DNA of 49,877 nucleotides, from the NCBI GenBank assembly GCA_937872315.1, contig CALMST010000035.1:1-49877 (forward strand). Reading direction: 5' to 3'. How positions within the stretch are numbered: the stretch's first letter is position 1; every line of letters starts with the position of its first letter. The position numbers and the translations under genes are program-made. Shown piece after piece: positions 26,674-35,819 of the stretch. This DNA comes from an uncultured Ignavibacteria bacterium. Its GTDB lineage: Bacteria; Bacteroidota; Ignavibacteria; Tepidaquicellales; Tepidaquicellaceae. A model generated the notes under the pieces. That model did no database searches. It was given only the letters and a program-made list of their open reading frames with translations, and had not been told where the DNA came from.

Positions 26674-27987
26674 ATGAAGGTAAAAAAAGACAAAGTAAAA
26701 TTAATTACTCTCGGATGTTCGAAAAATCTTGTGGATTCTGAATTTATATTATCCCAGATTAAATCAAACGACATAGAAATAGTTGAGGATGAAAACCTGG
26801 CTGAGAATGTGATCATAAATACCTGCGGATTCATAGAAGCTGCAAAACAGGAATCGATCGATACCATAATGCGGGCTGTTGATCTTAAACAAAAAGGAAA
26901 GTTAAAGAATGTATATGTGGCTGGTTGTCTTTCCGACAGATACAAATCCGAACTGGAGAAAGATATTCCTGAGGTCGATCAGTATTTCGGTGCTACTGAC
27001 AAGCCTCAGACTATTTTCGGTATATTAAATGAACTTGGTGTAAATTATAAAAAAGATCTGATCGGAGAGAGAGTAGTAACCACACCTTCACATTTTGCGT
27101 ATCTGAAAATCAGCGAGGGATGTGATAATCCCTGTTCATTTTGCGCTATACCAATAATGCGCGGAGGACACAGATCAAAGCCTCTTGAAGAGATACTAAT
27201 GGAAGCGCAGAAGCTTGCTTCCAAAGGAGTAAAAGAACTTATAATCATAGGGCAGGACACAACATACTGGGGATTTGATAAAAATTTCAATGACAGGAAA
27301 AGGGATCTGTCACAGGTTCTCTCAGAGTTGTCTAAGATAAAAGGAATAGAATGGATACGTTTAATGTATGCTTATCCATCAAGATTTCCGTCTGATCTTA
27401 CGGAAACCATAAGAAATACCGGCAATATCTGTAATTATATTGATATTCCAATACAGCATATTTCAGATAATGTTCTTAAATCAATGCGAAGGGGAATTAC
27501 AAAGAAGAATCTGACAGACCTTCTTTACAGAATAAGAGAGGAGGTTCCGGGGATTTCTATCAGGACGACTCTCATAACTGGCTATCCAGATGAAACTGAA
27601 AAAGATTTCGAAGAGTTGGCAGAGTTTGTAAAGGAGTTTGAATTTGACCGGCTCGGAGTTTTCACATATTCACATGAAGACAACACTTATGCAGCTAACC
27701 TTCCTGATAGAATTCCCGAAAAGGAAAAACTAAGAAGACAAAGACATTTACTTGAAATTCAAAAAGAGATATCTTTCAGAAAAAACAGGGAATCTGTCGG
27801 CAAAGAATTCAAAGTTCTGATTGACAGGAAAGAAAATGGTCATTACATTGGAAGAAGTTATAAAGATTCACCCGAAATAGATCAGGAAATTTTTATTAAC
27901 GGAAAGGATCTTAAAAATGGGGATTTTTATAATGTAAAGATTTTCGATGCAGAGGAATTCGATCTTTTTGCGGAGGTGGTTATATAG
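26674..27987 (+). CDS. rimO: Ribosomal protein S12 methylthiotransferase RimO
   Basis: A radical SAM enzyme that adds a methylthio group to the conserved Asp of ribosomal protein S12. The 437 residues hold the UPF0004 domain with an auxiliary cluster at C15, C51 and C85, the radical SAM motif CDNPCSFC (C150, C154, C157) followed by AIPIMRGGHRSKP, and a C-terminal TRAM domain (about 370-437). RimO is preferred over MiaB because of CSFCAIPxMRGxxRS, typical of RimO. A hairpin before the start may control its translation. The GWxTD gene follows 47 nt later. Confidence 0.95.
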   Translation: MKVKKDKVKLITLGCSKNLVDSEFILSQIKSNDIEIVEDENLAENVIINTCGFIEAAKQESIDTIMRAVDLKQKGKLKNVYVAGCLSDRYKSELEKDIPEVDQYFGATDKPQTIFGILNELGVNYKKDLIGERVVTTPSHFAYLKISEGCDNPCSFCAIPIMRGGHRSKPLEEILMEAQKLASKGVKELIIIGQDTTYWGFDKNFNDRKRDLSQVLSELSKIKGIEWIRLMYAYPSRFPSDLTETIRNTGNICNYIDIPIQHISDNVLKSMRRGITKKNLTDLLYRIREEVPGISIRTTLITGYPDETEKDFEELAEFVKEFEFDRLGVFTYSHEDNTYAANLPDRIPEKEKLRRQRHLLEIQKEISFRKNRESVGKEFKVLIDRKENGHYIGRSYKDSPEIDQEIFINGKDLKNGDFYNVKIFDAEEFDLFAEVVI

Positions 27988-28034
27988 ATTTTTAAAATTT
28001 ATTTTTATACTTTTAAACCTAAAGGAGGTTTATT

Positions 28035-29387
28035 ATGAAAAAGCTGTACAGATTTAATCACTTAAAAGAGTTAATACAATTAAATCAGAAATTTATTTTC
28101 CGGTTTTCAAAACCAATTTTATTCTCTTTAATTATTCTCACCATATTCAGTTCACAATCATTCTCACAACTGCAAGACAAAGAAATCAGACCTCAGCAAA
28201 AGGAGTTTTTTTTCATTGACCCGATGGTCTTTTACAGCAAGGATGAAATGAAAGCAAGACTTGACGTATATATAGAGATCCCGCTTGATAACCTTCAGTT
28301 TAAAAAAAATTACTCCACAAAAGATTATGACGCCAGTATCAATTATAAGATCAAAGTCACTAATATTGCAAATGAGATCGTTGTTAATGAGTCGATAAAA
28401 GACTATGTATCAACTTCAAAAGATGCTCAGAAATCTCTTGAAGAATCCGCAAAATTCATAGTAAAAGAATTTTATCTTAATCCCGGAGCATATTCTCTTG
28501 AAGTTACCCTGAAGGACATTAACACTAACAAAGAAGAAACTTTAAACGACAAAATTAAAATTATTGATTTCTCACTGAAGAATGTCTCTTTCAGCGATAT
28601 TATGCTTGTTAGTAATCTGAAGATCGAAAACGGTAAAAAAGTCATTACTCCTTTGATAGACAAAAATATCGATAATCTTCAGGAGATCTATCTTTTCTTT
28701 GAAGTGTATAATTCTCAGAACAAAGATGTGCTTACAAATTACCAGTATAAGATCACAGGAGCAAAAGATAAGATTTATGAGAAAGGAAGTTATCAGTATA
28801 CTCTTAATCCGGGAATAAATAAATTCTTTGAAAAAATCCCTACGGACAATCTGGTTTTCGGTGATTACAAACTTGAAATAACAGATATAACCAGCGGTGA
28901 GCTTATTGCCGAAAAAGATTTCTCGAACAAACTTAACGGTATGCCGGTTAATTCAAAAGATATGAATCTTATGATAAGCCAGCTTCTTTATATTGCAAGC
29001 GGTGAAGAATACAGTAAAATTAAAAATGCCCCGACTGATGACCTTAAGGAAAAGTATTTCATAGAATTCTGGAGAAGCAAGGACCCTTCTCCCAATACCA
29101 CTAAAAATGAGCTTATGATCGAATATTATAACAGAATAGATATAGCAAATGAAAGATATTCGCATTACATCGACGGGTGGAAAACTGATATGGGCATGGT
29201 TTATATTATTTACGGCGAGCCTAACAGTATTGACAGAGTGCCTTTTGCTGAAAACTCAAAGCCATATGAAATTTGGCAGTATTACACCGACAACAAAGAA
29301 TTTATATTTTTTGATGAATCCGGATTCGGGGATTATAAACTGGCTATTCCTATCTGGGATGAGAGAGGAACAAAGATCAGAAACTGA
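28035..29387 (+). CDS. GWxTD domain-containing secreted protein
   Basis: A 450-residue protein with a signal peptide after a rather long, basic N-terminus (hydrophobic core about 28-42, cleavage near SFSQ, 44-45). The defining motif GWKTD lies at 381-385, in HYIDGWKTDMGMVYIIYGEPN. GWxTD domains occur mainly in Bacteroidota and related phyla, and their role is not established here. A perfect AAAGGAGG lies 8 nt before the ATG. The mid-region (about 60-330) is rich in beta strands and charged residues, perhaps adhesion- or protease-related. It converges on the DUF58 gene with 16 nt between stops. Confidence 0.85.
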   Translation: MKKLYRFNHLKELIQLNQKFIFRFSKPILFSLIILTIFSSQSFSQLQDKEIRPQQKEFFFIDPMVFYSKDEMKARLDVYIEIPLDNLQFKKNYSTKDYDASINYKIKVTNIANEIVVNESIKDYVSTSKDAQKSLEESAKFIVKEFYLNPGAYSLEVTLKDINTNKEETLNDKIKIIDFSLKNVSFSDIMLVSNLKIENGKKVITPLIDKNIDNLQEIYLFFEVYNSQNKDVLTNYQYKITGAKDKIYEKGSYQYTLNPGINKFFEKIPTDNLVFGDYKLEITDITSGELIAEKDFSNKLNGMPVNSKDMNLMISQLLYIASGEEYSKIKNAPTDDLKEKYFIEFWRSKDPSPNTTKNELMIEYYNRIDIANERYSHYIDGWKTDMGMVYIIYGEPNSIDRVPFAENSKPYEIWQYYTDNKEFIFFDESGFGDYKLAIPIWDERGTKIRN

Positions 29388-29403
29388 TTTTAAAATTTAA
29401 ATA

Positions 29404-30393
29404 TCAAAGTAGTTTTTTTCTTTTGTTCAGATAATTAAGCAAAGCTGTATCAAATGGTGTGGATGTGGAAAGAGTTATGAAATCTATATTATTCTTTCTG
29501 CATTCGGTTTTATATTTATTTATAAACTCCTGTACTGATTCCTGATAAGCTTTCTGCATAGATACGGGTTGTGAAAAAATTTCTTCATTGGTTTCCATAT
29601 CCTTTAAAGTAACAGGATTACCTTCAAGAAAAGTAAGCTCGATGGGATCAAGTATCTGAAAAATAATAACTTCATTTTTATCATATCTGAAATGCTTTAA
29701 AGCATTAATTACTTCATTCTGCTCATCAAAAAGATCACTGAACACAATAACCAGACCGCGTCTTTTGACTTTATCAGCAATTTCATTAAGACATTTAGCT
29801 GTACCTGTTTCATTCAGTGATTCTACATTCGACAATTCCTTAAGTATCAGCTGAAGATTTGCCTTGGTGGAATGCGGAGGTATGTATGAACGGATCTTTG
29901 TATCATATGTCGTGAGTGATATAGCATCTCTTTGCAGAAGCATTAAATAAGACAGTGAAGCAGCAAGATGTGAAGCGTATTCGAGTTTGGTAAGAGAGTT
30001 ATGGCTCTGCTCAGGTTTACTTTCTTTACCCGAAAGTAATTTTTTTAAAAAGCCTTTTCTCTTTGAATCAATTCCTCCGATATTGTCGGATTTAAAATTC
30101 ATAGACCGGCTGATATCAAGTAATAAATATGATTTCAGATTTGTTTCTTCTTCATATCTCTTTATATAATATCTGTCAGTCTTTCCTAATATCTTCCAGT
30201 CAAGATGCTTCAGGTCATCTCCGGGCATATACTGCCGATGCTCCGCAAACTCAACGCTGAATCCGTGATACGGCGATTTATGCATACCTGCAATAAACCC
30301 TTCAACTACCATGCGCGCTTTGAATTCCATATTCGAAAGACGCGCGACAACTGAAGGGTTTAAATATTTTTTGTAATCTGTTATTTCCGTCAA
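29404..30393 (-). CDS. DUF58 domain-containing protein
   Basis: A 329-residue cytoplasmic protein of the DUF58 family, which contains a von Willebrand A-like fold. HRQYMPGDDLKHLDWKILGKTDRYYIKRYEEE (about 52-83) is the DUF58 core, and DISRS (93-97) is a MIDAS-type metal motif. DUF58 genes usually lie next to a MoxR-type AAA ATPase and work with it; no such ATPase is in this window. A 50-residue insert (about 105-130, SKRKGFLKKLL onward) is basic. It runs in the same direction as the TPR lipoprotein upstream, with 80 nt between them. Confidence 0.85.
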   Translation of the reverse strand: MTEITDYKKYLNPSVVARLSNMEFKARMVVEGFIAGMHKSPYHGFSVEFAEHRQYMPGDDLKHLDWKILGKTDRYYIKRYEEETNLKSYLLLDISRSMNFKSDNIGGIDSKRKGFLKKLLSGKESKPEQSHNSLTKLEYASHLAASLSYLMLLQRDAISLTTYDTKIRSYIPPHSTKANLQLILKELSNVESLNETGTAKCLNEIADKVKRRGLVIVFSDLFDEQNEVINALKHFRYDKNEVIIFQILDPIELTFLEGNPVTLKDMETNEEIFSQPVSMQKAYQESVQEFINKYKTECRKNNIDFITLSTSTPFDTALLNYLNKRKKLL

Positions 30394-30473
30394 TAATTTA
30401 TCTTTTTTGACTCAATTGTTTCTGATGAAAAAATCAAACTAATACTGAAATCATATTTTCAGTAACAAATTTA

Positions 30474-31106
30474 TTATTCCTCACTTTTCTCTTCTGTCTT
30501 CTGAGGTTTCTTTGTTTGCACAGGCTCTTTTTTTGTTTCTGAGGTCTTCTCTGAAGTTTTAACCTGACCTGAGTCTGATGCTGATTGATTTCCTGATTTT
30601 TCAATATTCTGCTGGATCATCTCTTCGATCGATTTTCCTGATTCCAGAACTTCAAGCATAGTAGCTGCCGATTCACTCATTTTGTCATTTGCATCAGTAT
30701 CTTTCGGATATTTTGAAAGGAAATTCTTGTAAGCCTGAATTGCGTTTGCCTTATCTTTAAGATTTTCGTCATAGATAAATGCAACCATGAATAATGACTG
30801 TTTTGCATCCTTGGTATCAGGGAATTTCTCTGCCAGGACCTTATATGTTGCAATTCCGTCAAGTGGCTTTTTTAATTTATCGATCTGAATACCTGCGATC
30901 TGCTGATATGCGAAAACGGCTTTGTCAGATTTAGGATACTCTTTTACAAATTCCTGATATGTAGCAATTGCTTCGTCATATTTATTTGCATCCAGCTGGG
31001 TCTTGGCATCAGCAAGATAAGCATCTTCTGTCTTTTTGGTGGAACAGCCGGTCAAAAACAAAGCTAATAAAATTACACTTAAGAATTTTAAATTAATTTT
31101 TCTCAT
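30474..31106 (-). CDS. TPR-containing outer-membrane lipoprotein
   Basis: A 210-residue lipoprotein with signal peptide and lipobox LFLTGC, modified cysteine C21. At least three TPR-type helix pairs follow (about 30-135), including YDEAIATYQEFVKEYP and AIQAYKNFLSKYP, as in YbgF or BamD. The last 45 residues are low-complexity, rich in Lys, Glu, Thr and Ser. It is not long enough for a full five-TPR BamD, and an Omp85 gene lies nearby but is not adjacent, so BamD is only one option. It diverges from the DUF2851 gene. Confidence 0.82.
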   Translation of the reverse strand: MRKINLKFLSVILLALFLTGCSTKKTEDAYLADAKTQLDANKYDEAIATYQEFVKEYPKSDKAVFAYQQIAGIQIDKLKKPLDGIATYKVLAEKFPDTKDAKQSLFMVAFIYDENLKDKANAIQAYKNFLSKYPKDTDANDKMSESAATMLEVLESGKSIEEMIQQNIEKSGNQSASDSGQVKTSEKTSETKKEPVQTKKPQKTEEKSEE

Positions 31107-31166
31107 GTTATATTTATGCGGGTTTGATTTTTATAAAGTGATACAATGTAAACAAAACGGATTAAA

Positions 31167-32579
31167 ATGGATATGAAAAAACCAAGACTGAATGAAAATT
31201 TTATCAGCAGGATATGGGAAGAACAAAATTATTACAGCGGTCTTCTTACCACTGATAATGAAACCGTAGAGATCTTAAGCTACGGTAACAAAAATCCGGA
31301 CGCCGGTCCGGATTATAAAAATGCAAAAGTTAAAATCGGAGAAATTATCTACTCCGGCAGCATTGAAATACACCGATACCTCAAAGACTGGAATCTCCAT
31401 AAACACAAAGGCGATAATAAATACAATGATGTCATACTTCATGTGGTCTTTTATAAAGATGAATTTGATGATGATTACACCTATCCCAAAGTAAAGAAAG
31501 CCAGAAGCATCCATACTGTTATTCTCTCCGATTTCCTCAAAATGTCCATTCATGATATCTGGAAAGATATTATAAACAATCCTTCGGAATCTTTTAAACT
31601 ACCCTGTTATCCGGAAGGCAGAGATGTTTTTTCTGAAATAAAAATCAACCGGATGGAAGAACTCTCTTTGGAAAGATTACTATACAAGAGTGAAAGAATA
31701 AATTCCAGACTGATGCAGATGCCTGATGGAACTGAAAAAAAGATTTCCTGGGAAAAGGTATTATTTGAATATATCTGTGAAGCGCTGGGGTATTCAAAAA
31801 ATAAAGAACCGTTCCTGAAGCTCTCTTCAAAAATAGATCTTAAATACTTTTCCTTTCAAAAACCATATCTTACAGGATTTCAGGCAGATGCTTTGATGTT
31901 CGGTTTATCAGGATTTTTATATGATCTTAGATTCAGAGATGAATATTGTGAAAAGCTTAGATCTGAATGGAGTGATATCAGACCAAAATTGAATTCTGAA
32001 CCAATGAATAAGGCTGAATGGAATTTTTTCAGATTACGGCCACCTAACTTTCCAACAGTGCGCATCGCATATGCATCAGGAATTTTATCGGAGATACTTT
32101 ACAATGATCTGTTTAAAGATATTATTGAAATATTTGAATCTTCTGATAATTTAAAGAAAGAATTAATCTCAAGGTTTTCGGGTATACATGTTTCATCATA
32201 CTGGAAGAATCATTACAGATTTGGAAAAGAGACTAAGTCACCATTTAATATAATAGGATCCGAAAGAATTACGGATATAATCACAAACTTACTTCTGCCG
32301 TTTGTTTATCTGTATTCTTTGAAATTCAATAAGATTAATCTTAAAAACAGAGTACTGTATTTTTACAAATCACAAAAACAAAAAAAAGACTCAAATGAAG
32401 TCATAAGAGTGATGGAAAAACAGCTTGATGTCAAAGCAGATACACTCGCTTTGACACAGGGTTTAATCCAGCTTCATAATTTTTATTGCGTAAAAGAAAA
32501 ATGTGAAAAATGTGAGATCGGAAAAGAGGCTTTCAGAAATGAGATGGTGCATGAACCGCTGAGAATAATTCTTTACTGA
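31167..32579 (+). CDS. DUF2851 family protein
   Basis: A 470-residue cytoplasmic-looking protein that matches the Bacteroidota family DUF2851: the start NENFISRIWEEQNYYSGLL, then NAKVKIGEIIYSGSIEIHR (about 48-70), YNDVILHVVFYKD and, at the end, CVKEKCEKCEIGKEAF. The last part has four cysteines (CxxxxCxxC type) that may bind metal. Function is unknown. The family is confined mostly to the Bacteroidota/Chlorobi group, consistent with the organism proposed. Confidence 0.8.
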   Translation: MDMKKPRLNENFISRIWEEQNYYSGLLTTDNETVEILSYGNKNPDAGPDYKNAKVKIGEIIYSGSIEIHRYLKDWNLHKHKGDNKYNDVILHVVFYKDEFDDDYTYPKVKKARSIHTVILSDFLKMSIHDIWKDIINNPSESFKLPCYPEGRDVFSEIKINRMEELSLERLLYKSERINSRLMQMPDGTEKKISWEKVLFEYICEALGYSKNKEPFLKLSSKIDLKYFSFQKPYLTGFQADALMFGLSGFLYDLRFRDEYCEKLRSEWSDIRPKLNSEPMNKAEWNFFRLRPPNFPTVRIAYASGILSEILYNDLFKDIIEIFESSDNLKKELISRFSGIHVSSYWKNHYRFGKETKSPFNIIGSERITDIITNLLLPFVYLYSLKFNKINLKNRVLYFYKSQKQKKDSNEVIRVMEKQLDVKADTLALTQGLIQLHNFYCVKEKCEKCEIGKEAFRNEMVHEPLRIILY

Positions 32580-32835
32580 CATTTTATTGACATGATTCAC
32601 TATCTCTTATTAATATGTTCAGATTGTTTATATTGATACCTGCCATATATATGGAAAGGTTTGCATAATGTGCCACTTTACTATTTGCATCGGCGGAGTC
32701 CGGAAATGCAGGAGATTCTTTCCGGAGTAGAAACGCAATTGTCTTCAAAACCGGAAATTGTTTTTAAAAGATCATAACATATTTTACATAAGCATTTTCA
32801 GATCTTTCTGTAAAAATTTATATCAATTATTAATA
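32580..32835. other. 256-nt spacer with a perfect 8-bp inverted repeat
   Basis: Convergent spacer between the DUF2851 gene and the Omp85 gene. It contains TCCGGAAA (32699-32706) and TTTCCGGA (32719-32726) with a 12-nt loop, in a short G+C-richer patch. No run of T follows on either strand, so it is not a clear terminator. I see no ORF here. Confidence 0.5.
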
Positions 32836-34620
32836 TCAAAAATCATTTATCAGACCAAAATTAATGATCCCATCTGACAGACCGGCATCTTTACCGAGTG
32901 CATAACTTACTCCCATTAGTCCTAAGCCTGTTTCGAGGCGGATGCCAATGCCGTAGCCATAGAGGACACCGCTTTGCTCAGTAAAGTTATTTATCTCATC
33001 TGATGGCTTTAAATAATATCCTGTATCATAAAATCCGAAAAGAAAACCTCTTCTTGAAATTGAGAAACGGGCTTCAAGACTGGCTAAAGCCAGTCTTGAA
33101 GCAAGGAACTGATCAATCCTGTATCCCCTAATGAATTTACTTCCGCCAATCCTGAAAAAATCGGCGTCCTCGATCTTTTCCGAATTGATCTCACCGGCAA
33201 ATAATCTAATCAGATTTGACTGTCTGTCAACAAATGAAAAATAATAATCCATCTGTCCGGAATATTTCTGAACAGAATAGAACTGTGAATAACCTAATGC
33301 CTGCAGTTGTTCAATATTGTAAATCTCTTTGCTCCCGTACGAATAAAATGTCTTGAACTCAAATCCTTTTGTCGGAACATATACATTATCCCTGTTATCA
33401 AATTTTATCTCCGTACCAAGGCTTAGCGTCCTCGAATCGGCAATCACTAAATTTATATTAATATTATCGGAAGGAATTACTCTTTCAAAACCGGCGATTG
33501 CAGAGACCGTAAGCTCGTCAGAAAAAGGAAAATCAGCTTTCAGATCAATATATCTCCTGGTATAAGTCGTATCCTGAATCCTTTGTAAAAACTGGAGTTC
33601 GGCATTAAGCGGAAGTCCGAATATGTATGGCTCATAATATCTGAATGATAGTTCCTGAGTTTCCTGAACAAGCTGCTCATAAGTTGCTTCAAGTTTTCTG
33701 CCCGACCCAAACAGATTTCTGAAAGAGACATTTACATAACCTGTAAGATATCCGGCATCATCAGTTCCCGCAGGAGGAACATAACCAAGAACTCCGTCAA
33801 ATGTGTTTGTGTTTCCTTCCACTACCTCTACAAGCAATCCGGATTGATTCTTTTTGTCTCCTGTGTTTTTAAGTGAATAGATTTTAAGATCGGAAACTGA
33901 TGAAAATATTTTCAGTCTGTCCAGTCTTTCCTTCATTTCCTGAAGTGACTCTGAATTGATAGATTTATTTTTATCAAGCTTAAGTTCACGGATTATGACG
34001 TCTTCATCCGTAGATTCATTACCTCGGATCTTAACCTGTTCGATGATCACTTCAGAGTTCTCAGTGATATTCAGCTCTATTTTCAGTTTCTCATCATTAC
34101 CTTCCTTATAAAGGGAAATGTCACTAATGCTGACTTTTGCAAAAGGCAGATTGATCTTTTCATAAGATTTGAGCAGATCAAGTATATCATTATTCAGAGT
34201 GACATCATACAACGGTTCCCCGATTTTTGTACTGAAGTCATTAAGGATATTTTCTTCAGAAAGTTTTTTATTTCCGGTAATGTCAATTTCACCGATCACA
34301 ACTTTTTTACCTTCGTCAATTTTTAATGCAATTTCCACATATGAGGAATCCTCTCCGAAATCAATATTCTCTTCGGCAATTTTAGCATAAAGATAACCTG
34401 CGGATTTATATCTGTCACGGATAGTTTTAAGATCAATGTTGAATTGATTCTCATTAAAATTTCCATCCTTTCTAGTCACCATCATATTCAGGATATCGGA
34501 ATTGCTTAGAAAACTATTACCGGAAACAACTATGGAAATGATCTTTGATTGCGGAAATACTGTCTGAGTTAAACAAAACAGAATTGTGAAAAATGTTAAT
34601 ATTTTAATTTGTCTCGGCAT
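32836..34620 (-). CDS. Omp85/BamA-like outer-membrane protein
   Basis: A 594-residue outer-membrane assembly protein: signal peptide (MPRQIKILTFFTILFCLTQTVFPQ), about three POTRA domains (roughly 26-255, with VKIRGNESTDEDVIIRELKL) and a C-terminal 16-stranded barrel. The FIRGY sequence near residue 495 is the conserved Omp85 VRGF/Y motif, and the chain ends in F (NDF), the usual outer-membrane signature. It is shorter than full BamA (about 800 with five POTRA), so it may be a TamA-like or second Omp85 rather than the essential BamA. It diverges from cmk. Confidence 0.84.
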   Translation of the reverse strand: MPRQIKILTFFTILFCLTQTVFPQSKIISIVVSGNSFLSNSDILNMMVTRKDGNFNENQFNIDLKTIRDRYKSAGYLYAKIAEENIDFGEDSSYVEIALKIDEGKKVVIGEIDITGNKKLSEENILNDFSTKIGEPLYDVTLNNDILDLLKSYEKINLPFAKVSISDISLYKEGNDEKLKIELNITENSEVIIEQVKIRGNESTDEDVIIRELKLDKNKSINSESLQEMKERLDRLKIFSSVSDLKIYSLKNTGDKKNQSGLLVEVVEGNTNTFDGVLGYVPPAGTDDAGYLTGYVNVSFRNLFGSGRKLEATYEQLVQETQELSFRYYEPYIFGLPLNAELQFLQRIQDTTYTRRYIDLKADFPFSDELTVSAIAGFERVIPSDNININLVIADSRTLSLGTEIKFDNRDNVYVPTKGFEFKTFYSYGSKEIYNIEQLQALGYSQFYSVQKYSGQMDYYFSFVDRQSNLIRLFAGEINSEKIEDADFFRIGGSKFIRGYRIDQFLASRLALASLEARFSISRRGFLFGFYDTGYYLKPSDEINNFTEQSGVLYGYGIGIRLETGLGLMGVSYALGKDAGLSDGIINFGLINDF

Positions 34621-35001
34621 AGATGTATGTGCAAACTAAATTAAACTCATTAAAATTTAAATAGCAATCGGATTTGAGTGTATGGAATGGATAGAATGTG
34701 TGGAGTGTGGCAGGATTGGGTGGAGTGCATCAGACTGACAAGTATCTTGAAAATCTTCTTTATTATTCCGATTTTAGCGAGTTAAAAAATAATCTTTACA
34801 ATTAATTCGGCTTTAAAGATTTTGAGGTGTCAGGACTTACCAAAGTTATTACTTCTGTTACATTAGCCCTCATATTTACCGATAATTGTTTTAATTTCTG
34901 ATAAATAATAAAATGGCTGAAGAAAATCATTCAGGCTCAGGTTATATTTTTCATAATTTTTAAGATAACTTACTTAACCATCTTAAGATCACATATAAAA
35001 A
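34621..35001. other. 381-nt divergent spacer between the Omp85 gene and cmk, with a purine- and GT-rich patch
   Basis: Holds both promoters, not identified. Bases 34676-34732 contain an unusual repetitive patch made of TGGA, GTGTGG and GTGGAGTG with almost no C on the plus strand. The rest is ordinary A/T-rich sequence without an ORF. Confidence 0.55.
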
Positions 35002-35661
35002 ATGGACAAAATAATAGTAGCAATTGATGGTCCTTCCGGGACCGGTAAAAGCACATCGGCAAGAATACTTGCTGAAAAACTTAATTATCTTTACATTGAC
35101 AGCGGAGCAATGTACAGGGCAATTACTTTTGAACTTCAGAAAAAAAATCTGAAGTCAAATGACCTCAAGAGTATTATTGATATTACAAAATCCGCCAATA
35201 TGAAATTTGACGGCGAGGAGTTTTTCCTTAATGGTAAAAATGTAACGAAAGAAATTCGTTCCCTAGAGGTCACTAACAATGTGAGTAAAGTAAGCGCTGT
35301 AAAAGAGATAAGAAAAATACTTGTAGATAAGCAAAGAGAATTTGCAAGAGAAAACAATGTGGTCATGGATGGAAGAGACATCGGTACTGTTGTATTCCCT
35401 GATGCTAAATTCAAATTTTATCTGGTTTGCGATCTTAAAGTAAGAGCGGCAAGACGCAGGCAGGATTTTATGGATAACGGATTCAAGTTTCCGATAGAAA
35501 AGATCATGGCTGAGCTTAAGAAAAGGGATAAGATAGATTCTACAAGAAAAGAAAGCCCTTTGAGAAAAGCCAAAGATGCAATTGAAGTTGATACCACTAA
35601 CATGATAATTGAAGAACAGGTTAATTATCTTTTCAGAATAGTAAGTGGTTTAGATCTATAA
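35002..35661 (+). CDS. cmk: Cytidylate kinase
   Basis: Phosphorylates CMP and dCMP. The 219 residues begin with a P-loop (GPSGTGKS, 10-17, in VAIDGPSGTGKST), have SGAMYRAITF for CMP binding, the LID region with RAARRRQDFM and the MDGRDIGTVVFPDA motif. It precedes rpsA, a neighbour in very many bacteria, with a 158-nt spacer. Confidence 0.96.
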   Translation: MDKIIVAIDGPSGTGKSTSARILAEKLNYLYIDSGAMYRAITFELQKKNLKSNDLKSIIDITKSANMKFDGEEFFLNGKNVTKEIRSLEVTNNVSKVSAVKEIRKILVDKQREFARENNVVMDGRDIGTVVFPDAKFKFYLVCDLKVRAARRRQDFMDNGFKFPIEKIMAELKKRDKIDSTRKESPLRKAKDAIEVDTTNMIIEEQVNYLFRIVSGLDL

Positions 35662-35819
35662 CATAATTTTAAACAGGCTCTTATTTTTTAAAAAAAATAA
35701 GGGGATTATTAATTAAATGTTCATTTGACTTTTAACCAATTCAGGTCAATCGGACGAAAAACAATCTCTGATAAGCAAAAATAAAAAAGTAATTCAGGGA
35801 TGCGGAGGCAAAAAAATAA

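Noticed and set aside
35672-35703. An A/T-only inverted repeat after cmk (TTATTTTTT / AAAAAATAA) resembled a terminator.
   Set aside because: It has no GC stem and no T tract after it, and cmk is probably read together with rpsA.
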